A stretch of 64,000 nt of DNA from Leptospira sp. WS4.C2 (GTDB lineage Bacteria > Spirochaetota > Leptospiria > Leptospirales > Leptospiraceae). Below, one piece after another: positions 10,000-20,294 of the stretch. The stretch spans positions 2,438,001-2,502,000 of the forward strand of contig NZ_CP162139.1 in the NCBI RefSeq assembly GCF_040833985.1, written 5' to 3'. The notes under the pieces were generated by a model. It was given only the letters and a program-made list of their open reading frames with translations. It was not told the origin of the DNA and did no database searches. Positions within the stretch are counted from its first letter, which is position 1. The number at the start of each line of letters is the position of its first letter. The position numbers and the translations under genes are program-made.

Positions 10000-10352
10000 T
10001 CATCACTGTTTGCAAAGGCAAAATCCATAGAGCCGTCGTCACCGAGGCGGAACTCCACTACGAAGGTAGTCTCACCGTTGACCAAGACCTGATGGATCTG
10101 GCCGGAATGAAACCTTATGAACAAGTGAGCGTCGTGAACGTCAATAACGGGGCTCGGTTCGAAACCTACCTGATTGTGGGAGAACGGGGTTCGGGAACCA
10201 TTTGTCTCAACGGAGCTGCCGCAAGGCTCGGGATGAAGGGTGACAAAGTCATCATCATCACTTACGGCCAGGTGGCAGAAAAAGAGCTTCCCACCGATTA
10301 CCAACCCAAGGTAGTCTTTGTGGACGAGAACAATCGCCCGAAAAAAGCCTAA
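9996..10352 (+). CDS. panD: Aspartate 1-decarboxylase proenzyme
   Basis: PanD decarboxylates L-aspartate to beta-alanine for pantothenate and coenzyme A synthesis. The 118-residue protein carries the self-cleavage site YEGS, where scission between Gly24 and Ser25 creates the pyruvoyl cofactor. It also has the conserved N-terminal KGKIHRA and the INGAAAR-like segment, read here as LNGAAARL. The start overlaps the DUF4065 stop by four bases and has GAGAGG just upstream. Length and motifs match the family closely. Confidence 0.97.
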   Translation: MIITVCKGKIHRAVVTEAELHYEGSLTVDQDLMDLAGMKPYEQVSVVNVNNGARFETYLIVGERGSGTICLNGAAARLGMKGDKVIIITYGQVAEKELPTDYQPKVVFVDENNRPKKA

Positions 10353-10417
10353 TTTCCCTAATTTTTCTAGGACTTTTCTTCGATACTATCTGTATAAACC
10401 AAATTGGTAGTCGGAAC

Positions 10418-11269
10418 ATGAACAAAACAATATTCGCCATCTCATTCACCCTACTCACTTGTGCTCTATTCGCACAAGAATCAGGGAATACACAAGGGAC
10501 ACAAAATACCGTTGCCTCAAAAGACAATCGTGATTTGTATCCACTTTCCATGTATGATGCAAGGATTCGCCTAAAAGGTGTAAACTTTGTTAGACGACAT
10601 GCTGATACAGGAAAAGGCGAATTTTTGGATGTCCAAGTAGAGTTGGAATCCAGAGTCCCAGAAGACAATGAATACTCCATTTACGTTCTTGCAGGATTCG
10701 AGGGAGACCGAAGTAACCCAGACGAAAGAAGACTCATCCCATACCCTGCATGGAGAAAGGCAGATCCTGAAAAAGACGAAAGAACTTTATACTTTTCGAA
10801 TGTAATGCCAACACCAGTGACTGCAAAAGAAATCTGGGGGGAAGAAACATATGCGAAGAAAAAGGCAGAAGTAGAAAAACGTCACTATGCAGGTTTTGAA
10901 GCAGAAATGCCAGAACCTACATTCACTGAAGTAGTCGATTACCTATGTAAAAACAATGCGAAGGCTCTCCCCTTCACTCTGTTTGGTGAAACGGGACCAT
11001 CCAAAGAAAAACAAGTGATTTATAACTATGTTGCCCAAACTCCGGATGAGAAAAAACGCCAAGTGCATGAAACTCTTCCCAAACATACATATACAATTTA
11101 CAATAACAAGTATCGAGCTACCATCACAAGCCACCACTACACGCAGTACCGACCGAACTTTTTAACTTTCAACAAAGTAGCGGTCCTTGTGTTCGATACA
11201 AAGAAACCTACCAATAGCCTTCTTTTTAGAAAGTTCATTGATGTCTCTGACTTAAAAATTACGTATTGA
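10418..11269 (+). CDS. Exported protein of unknown function
   Basis: The 283-residue protein has a clear N-terminal signal peptide with cleavage expected after LFAQ. The mature part is rich in charged and aromatic residues and predicted to be mostly beta structure, with a short TPEPTF-like acidic stretch in the middle. No enzyme motif or named domain was recognised. It follows panD by 65 bases and may have its own promoter. It is probably a periplasmic Leptospira-specific protein. Confidence 0.8.
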   Translation: MNKTIFAISFTLLTCALFAQESGNTQGTQNTVASKDNRDLYPLSMYDARIRLKGVNFVRRHADTGKGEFLDVQVELESRVPEDNEYSIYVLAGFEGDRSNPDERRLIPYPAWRKADPEKDERTLYFSNVMPTPVTAKEIWGEETYAKKKAEVEKRHYAGFEAEMPEPTFTEVVDYLCKNNAKALPFTLFGETGPSKEKQVIYNYVAQTPDEKKRQVHETLPKHTYTIYNNKYRATITSHHYTQYRPNFLTFNKVAVLVFDTKKPTNSLLFRKFIDVSDLKITY

Positions 11270-11278
11270 TGATAAGAT

Positions 11279-11306
11279 TTCCAAGGCCGAAGTATTGGTC
11301 TTGGAA
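11279..11306 (+). terminator. Hairpin after exported-protein gene, weak terminator
   Basis: A ten-base-pair stem (TTCCAAGGCC with GGTCTTGGAA) and an eight-base loop begin 10 bases after the preceding stop. The following sequence is only mildly T-rich, so termination strength is doubtful. Confidence 0.4.
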
Positions 11307-11341
11307 GTTTGGTGTTTGACCTTTAGAAATCCAACCGGATT

Positions 11342-11554
11342 TTAGTGATCAGCACCTTCCGGGCGGATGGGGGGGAATTGTTCCGAAGCCCTCACCCTCC
11401 ACTCGTCTTCCGGATGGTTCAAATGCAACCAGCCGTTTGCAAAATCCCAACGACCATCCAAATCCAAAAAATCCCAGAAAATTGCCTGGTTCATGTATTT
11501 GTAGGTGTCGAGTAGATCGAGTAGGTCCCGTTGTTTTCGGGGGGAGTTTTCCAT
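11342..11554 (-). CDS. Possible small protein, 70 residues
   Basis: An ATG-initiated frame in a 371-base stretch between larger genes encodes 70 residues. The composition is plausible for a soluble protein: an N-terminal helix with DLLDLLDTYKYMNQAIFWDFLDLDGRW, then a Trp-rich segment and an acidic end. GGAA lies eight bases before the start. It has no recognised family and stands alone on its strand between two plus-strand genes. If it is not coding, the stretch holds only the hairpin at 11279 and the promoter of the next gene. Confidence 0.5.
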   Translation of the reverse strand: MENSPRKQRDLLDLLDTYKYMNQAIFWDFLDLDGRWDFANGWLHLNHPEDEWRVRASEQFPPIRPEGADH

Positions 11555-11640
11555 TCTATTCCAGTTTCGGTAAGATGCCCCCCTGGTCGATGTTTTTTAT
11601 GGACAAAACGAATCGATTCTGCCGAAAATGATACCAGACT

Positions 11641-12450
11641 ATGGCAATCACGAAGGAAAAAAAGGCTGACTTCAACGACAAACTGGTAGATTTCAAAAAC
11701 TACCTAGAAGAACTGAAAAAAGAAGCCAATATCTACAAAGTCCAAGCCAAAAAAAGTAAGGATATGGAACCTTATTTTAATCTTTCCCTTGCCATCAATT
11801 CCATCAAAACAATTAACACCTGTATTGTGATCAATGAACTGTCTACTGCCATCTTAGAAATCAATAACAACAACTATCTTGAAACAGCAAGAAAGGAAAT
11901 TTATAATACGATTTCCTATATTGAAAAAACAGTGGGAAACAACGTTGATGGATCTCTTTCTGAAAACAAAGAACTTCTAGCCAAAATCGAAAGGTTCACT
12001 CCCACCCAGAGACTGAACCTAATCAAAGGTCTACTACAAGCGATGAAAAAAACCATCGCGGCCTTTGGAACTAACTCCAAATGGAAATGGTCGTGGCCTG
12101 ACATCAATTTTCGGATTGCCGCTTGCACGAAAAATCTTTTTGATTTTATTGCTTATGAAAAAGAACAGGATTTGGAAAATCCTTATTACTACATCCGCAA
12201 AGAACACTTCAATCTTGTCATAGAACTTGCTAACCAAGCAGCACAGGATTATAGGACAAAATTTGAAATGTCTACACAAGATTCCACAGATTTGAAACAT
12301 TCTGTTGAAATGTTGGAGATGAACCGCAAAATTTTCCAAATTACTGGCGAAAACGAAGATTTGGAAAAAACAAAAACTCTCATCGAGTCCTTCCAACAAA
12401 AAATCGCCGACCTCGAATCCGACGATAAAAAGAAAAAAAAGAAACAATAA
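11641..12450 (+). CDS. Helical cytoplasmic protein of unknown function
   Basis: The 269-residue protein is almost entirely predicted helix, with no signal peptide or membrane segment. Both ends look coiled-coil (Lys/Glu heptads), and the C-terminus is a lysine-only tail after DLESDD. A central patch, [17 protein letters not shown], is unusually aromatic. No named domain was recognised. trxA starts 73 bases downstream on the same strand. Confidence 0.8.
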   Translation: MAITKEKKADFNDKLVDFKNYLEELKKEANIYKVQAKKSKDMEPYFNLSLAINSIKTINTCIVINELSTAILEINNNNYLETARKEIYNTISYIEKTVGNNVDGSLSENKELLAKIERFTPTQRLNLIKGLLQAMKKTIAAFGTNSKWKWSWPDINFRIAACTKNLFDFIAYEKEQDLENPYYYIRKEHFNLVIELANQAAQDYRTKFEMSTQDSTDLKHSVEMLEMNRKIFQITGENEDLEKTKTLIESFQQKIADLESDDKKKKKKQ

Positions 12451-12523
12451 TCGACGATTTTCCCTAGAATCCCCAGTCTAGTTTATAGAAAGGGCAATAC
12501 TTTTCAAAAGGAGATTTCGAAAT

Positions 12524-12835
12524 ATGGCACTAACGGAAATCACTGACGCCAATTTCAAAGCAGAGACTGCTAAAGGCGTTGTTTTAGTGGATTGTTGGGC
12601 GGAATGGTGCGGACCTTGTCGAATGGTGGCTCCCGTTCTAGATGAACTATCACAAGAAATGGCTGATATCAAAATTACAAAGCTAAATGTTGATTTCAAT
12701 CAGAAGACAGCGCAGGAATTGGGAATCCAGTCCATCCCTACTCTTCTTCTCTATAAAGACGGAGTTTTAGTGGATAAGGCAATTGGTGCTTTACCAAAAC
12801 CGCAAATTAAAAAATTTATAGAAAATCACAAGTAG
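12524..12835 (+). CDS. trxA: Thioredoxin
   Basis: This is a 103-residue cytoplasmic disulfide reductase. The redox site WCGPC has cysteines 29 and 32, and the cis-proline motif SIPTLLLY follows at the expected distance. A strong ribosome site, AAGGAG, precedes the ATG. The next gene (MBL/cNMP protein) starts 18 bases later. Length and motifs are standard for TrxA. Confidence 0.97.
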   Translation: MALTEITDANFKAETAKGVVLVDCWAEWCGPCRMVAPVLDELSQEMADIKITKLNVDFNQKTAQELGIQSIPTLLLYKDGVLVDKAIGALPKPQIKKFIENHK

Positions 12836-12853
12836 GAAATAAATTATCCCCTA

Positions 12854-15007
12854 ATGGTCAGTTCAGAACCGAATGGTTTTACCGCTCTCCCTAGAGGGGG
12901 ATATTTAGTCGATACTTCGGAAGGGTACATCCAAATTGGATCCCCTCCCGAAACAATTAAAGACACCATGGGGTTAGAAAAAAAAACCCCTCTGGTGTTT
13001 GTTCTTCCGAATAAATTCTTCCATGTCGAAAAAGGCATCTCCATTGCGGAGTTAGAATTCCCCATTTACTTTAACTTCTTCTTTCGGGGCGGAAAAAAAA
13101 CATTTATCGTTTGTTCTCCCGAACAAAAAGAGCAGCTAACTATTGTTCTCGGGGAGTCTCTTATGGGACCACAAGAACTCAACTTAGCTTCTGAGTTTAT
13201 TGATGGAACGGAAAGTTTTGGTTTTCCCGACATCAAAGCTGAAATGGCACATTTCCGTAGTTACAAAACAATGGAAGAAGTAGTTGAGTTTGTTCTATTT
13301 GATGAAAACCACAAAGCACAATTTGGAAAGATCACCATCGAGCAACTTCCCTCCAATGAATTTCTGATCGTTGATGGTGATAAAGAAATCAAAACTCCGG
13401 GTGAGGTCGACTTCCATGTGAAGTATGATATCGGAAAGAGATTAGAAGAACCTTTCCAACCTCCTCTCATCGGAATCACTTGCCTTGGACCTTCTCACGG
13501 GTTTGATCCCACAGACAACACATCAGGTTTTATCATTTGGCTAAACGGCCAAGGGATTATGGTAGACCCGCCAGTCAACTCCACCGAGTGGTTACGCGAA
13601 TCCAATGTAAATCCCAAGTTTATCAACTCCATCATTCTTACCCACTGCCATGCAGACCATGATGCGGGAACCTTCCAAAAGATTTTAGAAGAATCCAAAA
13701 TCACGATTTATGCCACAGCAACCGTGATGGAATCCTTTCTTAAAAAATATTGCAGCCTAACAAAGATTCCGCGAAAAGAAATTACGGATCTATTTGATTT
13801 TATCCCGGTCGTCATGGGAAGGCCTACCATCATCAATGGCGGGGAATTTTATTTTCACTATGCCCTGCATTCCATTCCTTCTGTGGGATTTGAATTCTTT
13901 TTCCAAGACCAATCCTTCTATTATACTTCCGACCATTTAAATGATCCAGAAGCCTTCGAAGAAATGTATAAAAAAGGTGTGTTTCCGGAATCCAGATACC
14001 AGTTTCTCAAAGATTTTCCTTGGGATCGTAAAATCATCTACCATGAAGCGGGAGTCCCTCCCCTCCATACTAAGATCAGTTATCTGGCTTCCTTACCGGA
14101 AGAAGTTCAAAAACGTATTACTGTTTATCATATTGCTGCCAAAGATATGCCGGAAGGAAATCACCTAACCCTTGCTAAATTTGGAATTGAAAATACCTTG
14201 TATCCGGAAATCACTCCTCCCAAACACCAAGAGGCTTTCCAACTTTTAGAAATTCTTTCCCAAATTGATATTTTCTCTGGATTCCCCATTGAGAAGGCCA
14301 AAGAATTTTTACAAATCGTGAAGGAAGAAAGGTTTCGCCGCGGAGAACAAATCATCAAAAAGGGAACTCACGGGGACCGCTTTTTTATCATCGCATCAGG
14401 GAACGTTCGTTTCGAAGGACTTTCCGGGGACCATTCGGCGGTCAAACGATACGGAACTTACGAATACTTTGGAGAAGCCTCGCTGATTTTGGATACAGCC
14501 CGCCAAGCAGACGTGTATGCGGAAACCGATGTTCTCGCCCTCACCATCGAAAAAACTCGTTTTTTTCAGTTCATCCGAGGATCCAAACTCCACGAAAACC
14601 TAATCAAACTCAATAGCATTCGGGAAACCAATACCTGGAAAACACTCACCGAATCCCAAACGTTTCGGGGTCTTACCAGTTACCAAGTCACCCAACTCGA
14701 GCTTATCTTAAAACTAGAAACTGTAAAAAAGGAAGCCGCCCTCATTGAAGAAGGTCATACCTTCCACAATGCCTTCATTGTCCGGTCTGGAACCGTGGTG
14801 GTCATGCAAAACCACAAAACCATCCGGGAACTGGGTGCTGGGGACTTTGTGGGCGAGATCTATTCCCTGACGAAAAACCTTCCTTCCAATTTTAGTTTCA
14901 TCGCCTGGCCGGGAACGGAACTCTATGTCCTCTCCGAAGAAGATGCCATTCAGTACATCAAGAAAAATCCCGGTGTGTACATGAAGCTGAACACTGTTTA
15001 TAATTGA
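12854..15007 (+). CDS. Metallo-beta-lactamase-fold protein with two cyclic-nucleotide-binding domains
   Basis: The 717-residue cytoplasmic protein has three parts. Residues 1 to about 190 are unassigned. A metallo-beta-lactamase fold (about 195-440) contains the metal motif HCHADH at 264-269 and further candidate ligands in YTSDH and a late YHIAAKD. Two cyclic-nucleotide-binding domains follow (about 470-590 and 600-715). The first keeps the phosphate-binding cassette logic (FGEASL...ARQADV, Glu and Arg present). The second has GEIYSLTKNLPSNFSF, where the ligand-contact Arg is missing, so it is probably structural. The protein may be a nucleotide-controlled hydrolase. Its substrate is unknown. 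Confidence 0.88.
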   Translation: MVSSEPNGFTALPRGGYLVDTSEGYIQIGSPPETIKDTMGLEKKTPLVFVLPNKFFHVEKGISIAELEFPIYFNFFFRGGKKTFIVCSPEQKEQLTIVLGESLMGPQELNLASEFIDGTESFGFPDIKAEMAHFRSYKTMEEVVEFVLFDENHKAQFGKITIEQLPSNEFLIVDGDKEIKTPGEVDFHVKYDIGKRLEEPFQPPLIGITCLGPSHGFDPTDNTSGFIIWLNGQGIMVDPPVNSTEWLRESNVNPKFINSIILTHCHADHDAGTFQKILEESKITIYATATVMESFLKKYCSLTKIPRKEITDLFDFIPVVMGRPTIINGGEFYFHYALHSIPSVGFEFFFQDQSFYYTSDHLNDPEAFEEMYKKGVFPESRYQFLKDFPWDRKIIYHEAGVPPLHTKISYLASLPEEVQKRITVYHIAAKDMPEGNHLTLAKFGIENTLYPEITPPKHQEAFQLLEILSQIDIFSGFPIEKAKEFLQIVKEERFRRGEQIIKKGTHGDRFFIIASGNVRFEGLSGDHSAVKRYGTYEYFGEASLILDTARQADVYAETDVLALTIEKTRFFQFIRGSKLHENLIKLNSIRETNTWKTLTESQTFRGLTSYQVTQLELILKLETVKKEAALIEEGHTFHNAFIVRSGTVVVMQNHKTIRELGAGDFVGEIYSLTKNLPSNFSFIAWPGTELYVLSEEDAIQYIKKNPGVYMKLNTVYN

Positions 15008-15058
15008 CCTCATTTCGCCATTTCTGTAACATTTCCATATCAAGGAGTCACAAATCAC

Positions 15059-16189
15059 ATGGAGCGTATCCTCCCCTTTACTGAAGAACACCATCAATTC
15101 CGCGAGATGGCTCGGAAATTTTTTGAAACAGAAGTAAAACCACACCACGAAGAATGGGAAAAAAACCATATCGTACCCAAAGAAGTTTGGAGAAAGGCAG
15201 GCGACAATGGCCTACTTTGCCCAGATGTTCCTACTGAATATGGTGGGTCTGGTGCTGACTTTCTTTACAATATCATCATCATTGAAGAATCCTCCCGCGT
15301 AGGAAATAGTGGATTCTTTATCTCCCTCCACAATGACGTGATTGCCCCTTACATCTCCACTTATGCAAACGACGAACAAAAAAAACGTTGGTTGCCTAAA
15401 TGTGCGTCGGGGGAATCCATTCTTGCTGTGGCAATGACGGAACCTGGTGCTGGTTCGGATTTAAAATCCCTTCGCACCAGTGCCGTTGATATGGGTGATC
15501 ACTTCGTGGTGAACGGACAAAAAACGTTTATTTCGAACGGACAACTAGCAGACCTTATCATCACTGCCGTCAAACACGACAATGGAACCATTTCCCTTAT
15601 AATGATTGAAGAAGGAATGAAGGGTTTTGAAAGAGGCCGTAACCTAGATAAAATTGGTCTCAAAGCCCAAGACACTTCTGAGTTGTATTTTAATGATGTG
15701 ATTGTCCCAAAAACAAACCTCATCGGCAAACAAGGACAAGGTTTTCGTTACCTCATGCAAAAGTTAGCACAAGAACGTTTAGTACTTTCTGTAGCAGCCG
15801 TAGAGGCAACAAGACTCGTTCAAAAAATCACTCTCCAATACATCAAAGAACGGAAAGCTTTCGGTCAAAAGATCGGTTCCTTCCAAAACACCAAATTCAA
15901 AATGGCGGAAATGGCAACGGAACTAGAAATGGCTCAAGTATTCTGCGATAAGGTTGTCATGGAACACATGAAAGGCGAAAACACAACTGCGGAAGCCTCT
16001 ATGTGTAAATGGTATACAACGGAGATGCAAAAACGCCATACAGATGAGTGTTTACAATTCTTTGGTGGTTACGGTTATATGATGGAGTATCCAATTGCAA
16101 GAGCTTACCTCGATGCAAGGATCCAAACCATTTATGCAGGAACTACAGAGATTATGAAAGAAATCATTGGTCGCAGTTTAGGATTATAA
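15059..16189 (+). CDS. Acyl-CoA dehydrogenase
   Basis: This is a flavoprotein of fatty-acid or branched-chain acyl-CoA oxidation, 376 residues. Signatures include AMTEPGAGSDL, GQKTFISNGQLADL, ERKAFGQKIGSFQ and FGGYGYM. The C-terminal loop reads IYAGTTEIMKEIIGR: the Glu that acts as base in medium- and short-chain enzymes is Ala. A Glu is present instead in QERLVLS (Glu239), the position used by isovaleryl- and long-chain-type enzymes. The exact substrate cannot be decided. A clear terminator follows. Confidence 0.95.
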   Translation: MERILPFTEEHHQFREMARKFFETEVKPHHEEWEKNHIVPKEVWRKAGDNGLLCPDVPTEYGGSGADFLYNIIIIEESSRVGNSGFFISLHNDVIAPYISTYANDEQKKRWLPKCASGESILAVAMTEPGAGSDLKSLRTSAVDMGDHFVVNGQKTFISNGQLADLIITAVKHDNGTISLIMIEEGMKGFERGRNLDKIGLKAQDTSELYFNDVIVPKTNLIGKQGQGFRYLMQKLAQERLVLSVAAVEATRLVQKITLQYIKERKAFGQKIGSFQNTKFKMAEMATELEMAQVFCDKVVMEHMKGENTTAEASMCKWYTTEMQKRHTDECLQFFGGYGYMMEYPIARAYLDARIQTIYAGTTEIMKEIIGRSLGL

Positions 16190-16249
16190 TTTCGATCCGT
16201 TAGACAAATCCCATTTTTAAAAAATGGGGAATCAAAAGTTTTCAATGAG

Positions 16250-16278
16250 AGAACCCGGCGCATTTGGCCGGGTTTTTG
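16250..16278 (+). terminator. Rho-independent terminator after acyl-CoA dehydrogenase
   Basis: A GC-rich hairpin, ACCCGGC...GCCGGGT with a short loop, is followed directly by TTTTT. It lies about 60 bases after the stop codon. Confidence 0.85.
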
Positions 16279-16352
16279 CTTTAAGGAGCGTTCTTGTATC
16301 TGAAAAGAGCCGACTCAATTCGTATCGAAATCATCGGCAAATATATTTCATA

Positions 16353-17921
<1,569 letters not shown>

Positions 17922-17979
17922 TTACAAACTAAAAAAAATTAAGGATAAACTACCCTAAATTACTTTGGACTTTTTTCGT

Positions 17980-18083
17980 TTCCCTTCGCAAGCATTACCA
18001 GGATCAGGTTCAAAGAGGGTATTTCTCAGCCAAGTTCCCACTCTCAAAAAATCTGAAAGTTTGGGAACCGAGCACCCCTAACG
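17980..18083 (-). promoter_or_regulatory. TPP riboswitch (THI element) upstream of thiC
   Basis: On the minus strand the leader contains the conserved blocks of the thi box in order: AGGGGTGCTC, a P3 arm closed by GTTCCCA and TGGGAAC, GGCTGAGAAATACCC, TTTGAACCTGATC and a closing GCGAAGGGA. It ends about 113 bases before the chosen thiC start. Family knowledge says TPP binding turns expression off. Whether it acts on transcription or translation is not clear, as no obvious terminator hairpin was seen downstream. Confidence 0.95.
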
Positions 18084-18146
18084 GTTAATTATCAATAGAA
18101 GAAAATAGAAAAATTTGACAAGACAATATTAGTAAATAAATCAGAT

Positions 18147-19664
18147 TCAATTGGGTTTCGTTTTATTTGTTCTGGGAAGATACTTGGCTTTCATCTGACT
18201 ATATTTGACTTTAGATAGAATGTTTTTTTCCCAATCTGCAGGAAATTCATCACCAATAAAAAACCGAAACAATCTCTGAAACAGTGAAACTTGTTTCCAA
18301 TAAACTGTATTTTTTGCATCTTTATATAAAGATTTGAACTTCCGATTTGTTAGAAAATTTTTTTTCACATTTGGATATTTTTCAATCATGGTCTCAAACA
18401 TAAACAGGGTGTGATCCCCTTCATAATATTGTTCAATGATTTTTTCCATGACGATATTGGCAGAAACAATGTCTTTTGAGAGGAATACCCAGTAAAATGT
18501 AGAATTGAAATAATATTCGCAATGCATTACATCTTCTGTATTTTTAAGTGCTTCGATGACACGGTCTCTGCCTGAATACAAATTCTGACCGATCAATAAA
18601 AATCGACTGATGAAATTATCTCCCATCTTCATCATTGTGTACAAGATATCAAAATGTTGTTTAGCTTCCCTTTCTGCTTTTTCTTCGGAAATTTTCTCTG
18701 CTTTGAAACAAAGCAAACGATAAATTTTTACGAACTCCAAAATAGGTGCATTTTCTTTATCTATTTGTGATTCGACGGCTTCCATAAATTCAATTTGAGG
18801 AAGGTAGGTTTTACTCCTTAGTTCATCAAACTTTGATTCAGAAAGTTTGATCTTCATTGAATCATAAGATACTTTCAGATTTGGTTCTAATTCTAAAAGA
18901 AAAGGGATAATCACTTGTTCAAAGAAAGGACCAAACTCTTCTTCTTTTTGAATCGCATCGGTTGTATCAAAGTAAATCCAACCTGCAGAGGGTATGAAAT
19001 AGTAAATTTCAGAATTTAAAAAACCTTGTTCCAGATATTCGATTAATTCTTCTTTAAATTCTAATTGAATGCCAAAGGGAGTTTGAAATTCATCTAACAT
19101 TTTGCGGATAATTGAATTAGGTTTTGTATTTAAAAGTTCTCTTGGAATTTGAAAAAAATCCGCAGCTTCCCAATGAAAATTATCAACTAAAAAATTCTGA
19201 AGATTTACGAAGGATCTTGAGGCAATTGCACTATAAGCTAGCGCATATTTTTCTTCAAACCGATCTCCCGAATAAGAGACAATTGCCAACTCGACCTGGA
19301 TAGGTCCAATCATAGGTTGGAATGTAGGAATTTGGTTTGCAGTCTCTACTTCATCAATTCTAGTTAAATAGAAAATCGGCATCGCCAGATGATTGTCTAA
19401 TAGATTTTGAACGAGCGAAACCATCGCTTTTCCATATACTTTTAATTCATTCTCTTTGATTGTATCTACGTTTAATTGAAATGCGAAATAACTCTGATTC
19501 AAATCCGGTACACAAAGTTTTCTTAATGTGGAGAGAATTTTTGATGCTTGGTCGGTGATCATCAATTCTCGTTTATGAGAATCTTCTAAAGTACGCAAAA
19601 ATATTGGCGCATATATTTTTAGTTGATCTAACCTTGAAACACCCGATAGTCGAAACATTGTCAT
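18147..19664 (-). CDS. Unidentified 505-residue protein
   Basis: A large soluble-looking protein without signal peptide or membrane helices, starting at an ATG with AGGA seven bases before. Composition is acidic and aromatic with helical C-terminal half and a basic tail ending NKTKPN. No family was recognised. The gene and the flanking sequence look more AT-rich than their neighbours, which may point to separate ancestry. A perfect 7-1-7 palindrome lies 61 bases upstream of the start and could be the operator of this gene. Confidence 0.8.
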   Translation of the reverse strand: MTMFRLSGVSRLDQLKIYAPIFLRTLEDSHKRELMITDQASKILSTLRKLCVPDLNQSYFAFQLNVDTIKENELKVYGKAMVSLVQNLLDNHLAMPIFYLTRIDEVETANQIPTFQPMIGPIQVELAIVSYSGDRFEEKYALAYSAIASRSFVNLQNFLVDNFHWEAADFFQIPRELLNTKPNSIIRKMLDEFQTPFGIQLEFKEELIEYLEQGFLNSEIYYFIPSAGWIYFDTTDAIQKEEEFGPFFEQVIIPFLLELEPNLKVSYDSMKIKLSESKFDELRSKTYLPQIEFMEAVESQIDKENAPILEFVKIYRLLCFKAEKISEEKAEREAKQHFDILYTMMKMGDNFISRFLLIGQNLYSGRDRVIEALKNTEDVMHCEYYFNSTFYWVFLSKDIVSANIVMEKIIEQYYEGDHTLFMFETMIEKYPNVKKNFLTNRKFKSLYKDAKNTVYWKQVSLFQRLFRFFIGDEFPADWEKNILSKVKYSQMKAKYLPRTNKTKPN

Positions 19665-19724
19665 ATAAAATTCCTAGAACATTCATATATGCTAACATTT
19701 TGTTTTCACTGTAAACAACTATTA

Positions 19725-19739
19725 TTAGAATAATTCTAA
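19725..19739. promoter_or_regulatory. PerR/Fur-type 7-1-7 palindrome
   Basis: TTAGAATAATTCTAA is a perfect inverted repeat of two 7-base arms around one base. This is the architecture of PerR and Fur boxes (PerR consensus TTATAATnATTATAA). It lies in the intergenic space ahead of the 505-residue protein gene and behind the PilZ gene, in the expected promoter area of the former. Binding by a Fur-family protein is an inference. Confidence 0.45.
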
Positions 19740-19814
19740 CAATAGGCTTGGAAATAAAAAATAGAGTAATAATCAATTATCATTCTGTATTGAATCAATT
19801 TTGGATTCTCTGGT

Positions 19815-20177
19815 TTATTTTACTTCACGGCCTTGTCTCACCATTCGGTTGACATAAACTTGAAGGTCTTGTTTTCCTTTAGGACCAATTTCTGTAAATT
19901 GGACACCGTAGACTCCGGTTTCTTTCGATTTTTTGCCAATTTGTTTGATCACGCCCCGAGCCAAAAAATCCTCTAAATCCCCAGGAAGGGCTACAAGAAT
20001 TTCAACCGTTTCATTCATATCCCATTCATCAAAATGGTTCGGAGCGATGACCCCGATTCCACCCAAACTTATGTCGCTTGCCTTTAAAACATCCAATAAG
20101 GCTGTTCCCATAAGGTGGATTTCAACCGGTTCTTTTTCCTGTGGTTGTACTCGTACATGTTTCCGTTTTTCTTGCAT
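19815..20177 (-). CDS. PilZ-domain protein
   Basis: A 120-residue cytoplasmic protein of PilZ type, the family that binds cyclic di-GMP. The N-terminal RKHVRV matches the RxxxR part of the motif, and DISLGGIGV matches D/NxSxxG. The start is placed at 20177 (MQEKRKH), because AAAGGA lies eight bases before it. More upstream in-frame codons have no such site. The last third is beta-rich and ends with a basic segment. It probably changes the activity of a partner when c-di-GMP rises. The partner is not adjacent. Confidence 0.85.
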   Translation of the reverse strand: MQEKRKHVRVQPQEKEPVEIHLMGTALLDVLKASDISLGGIGVIAPNHFDEWDMNETVEILVALPGDLEDFLARGVIKQIGKKSKETGVYGVQFTEIGPKGKQDLQVYVNRMVRQGREVK

Positions 20178-20294
20178 GGGTGCCATCCTTTCATTTTCTA
20201 AGGAAAAACTAGATTGTAAACTAGGAAATAGAACCATCTTCATTTGTTAAGAAAGCATAGACCAATCTCCGATATTTGGTATAATAGGGGCGAC

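Noticed and set aside
11279..11306. Hairpin as a strong terminator or an RNA gene
   Set aside because: The following bases are only weakly T-rich and no conserved RNA family was recognised. It is listed only as a weak terminator.
12854..15007. Reading the MBL/CNB protein as a ribonuclease J or a classical cAMP receptor
   Set aside because: There is no beta-CASP domain after the MBL core and no DNA-binding helix-turn-helix after the CNB domains.
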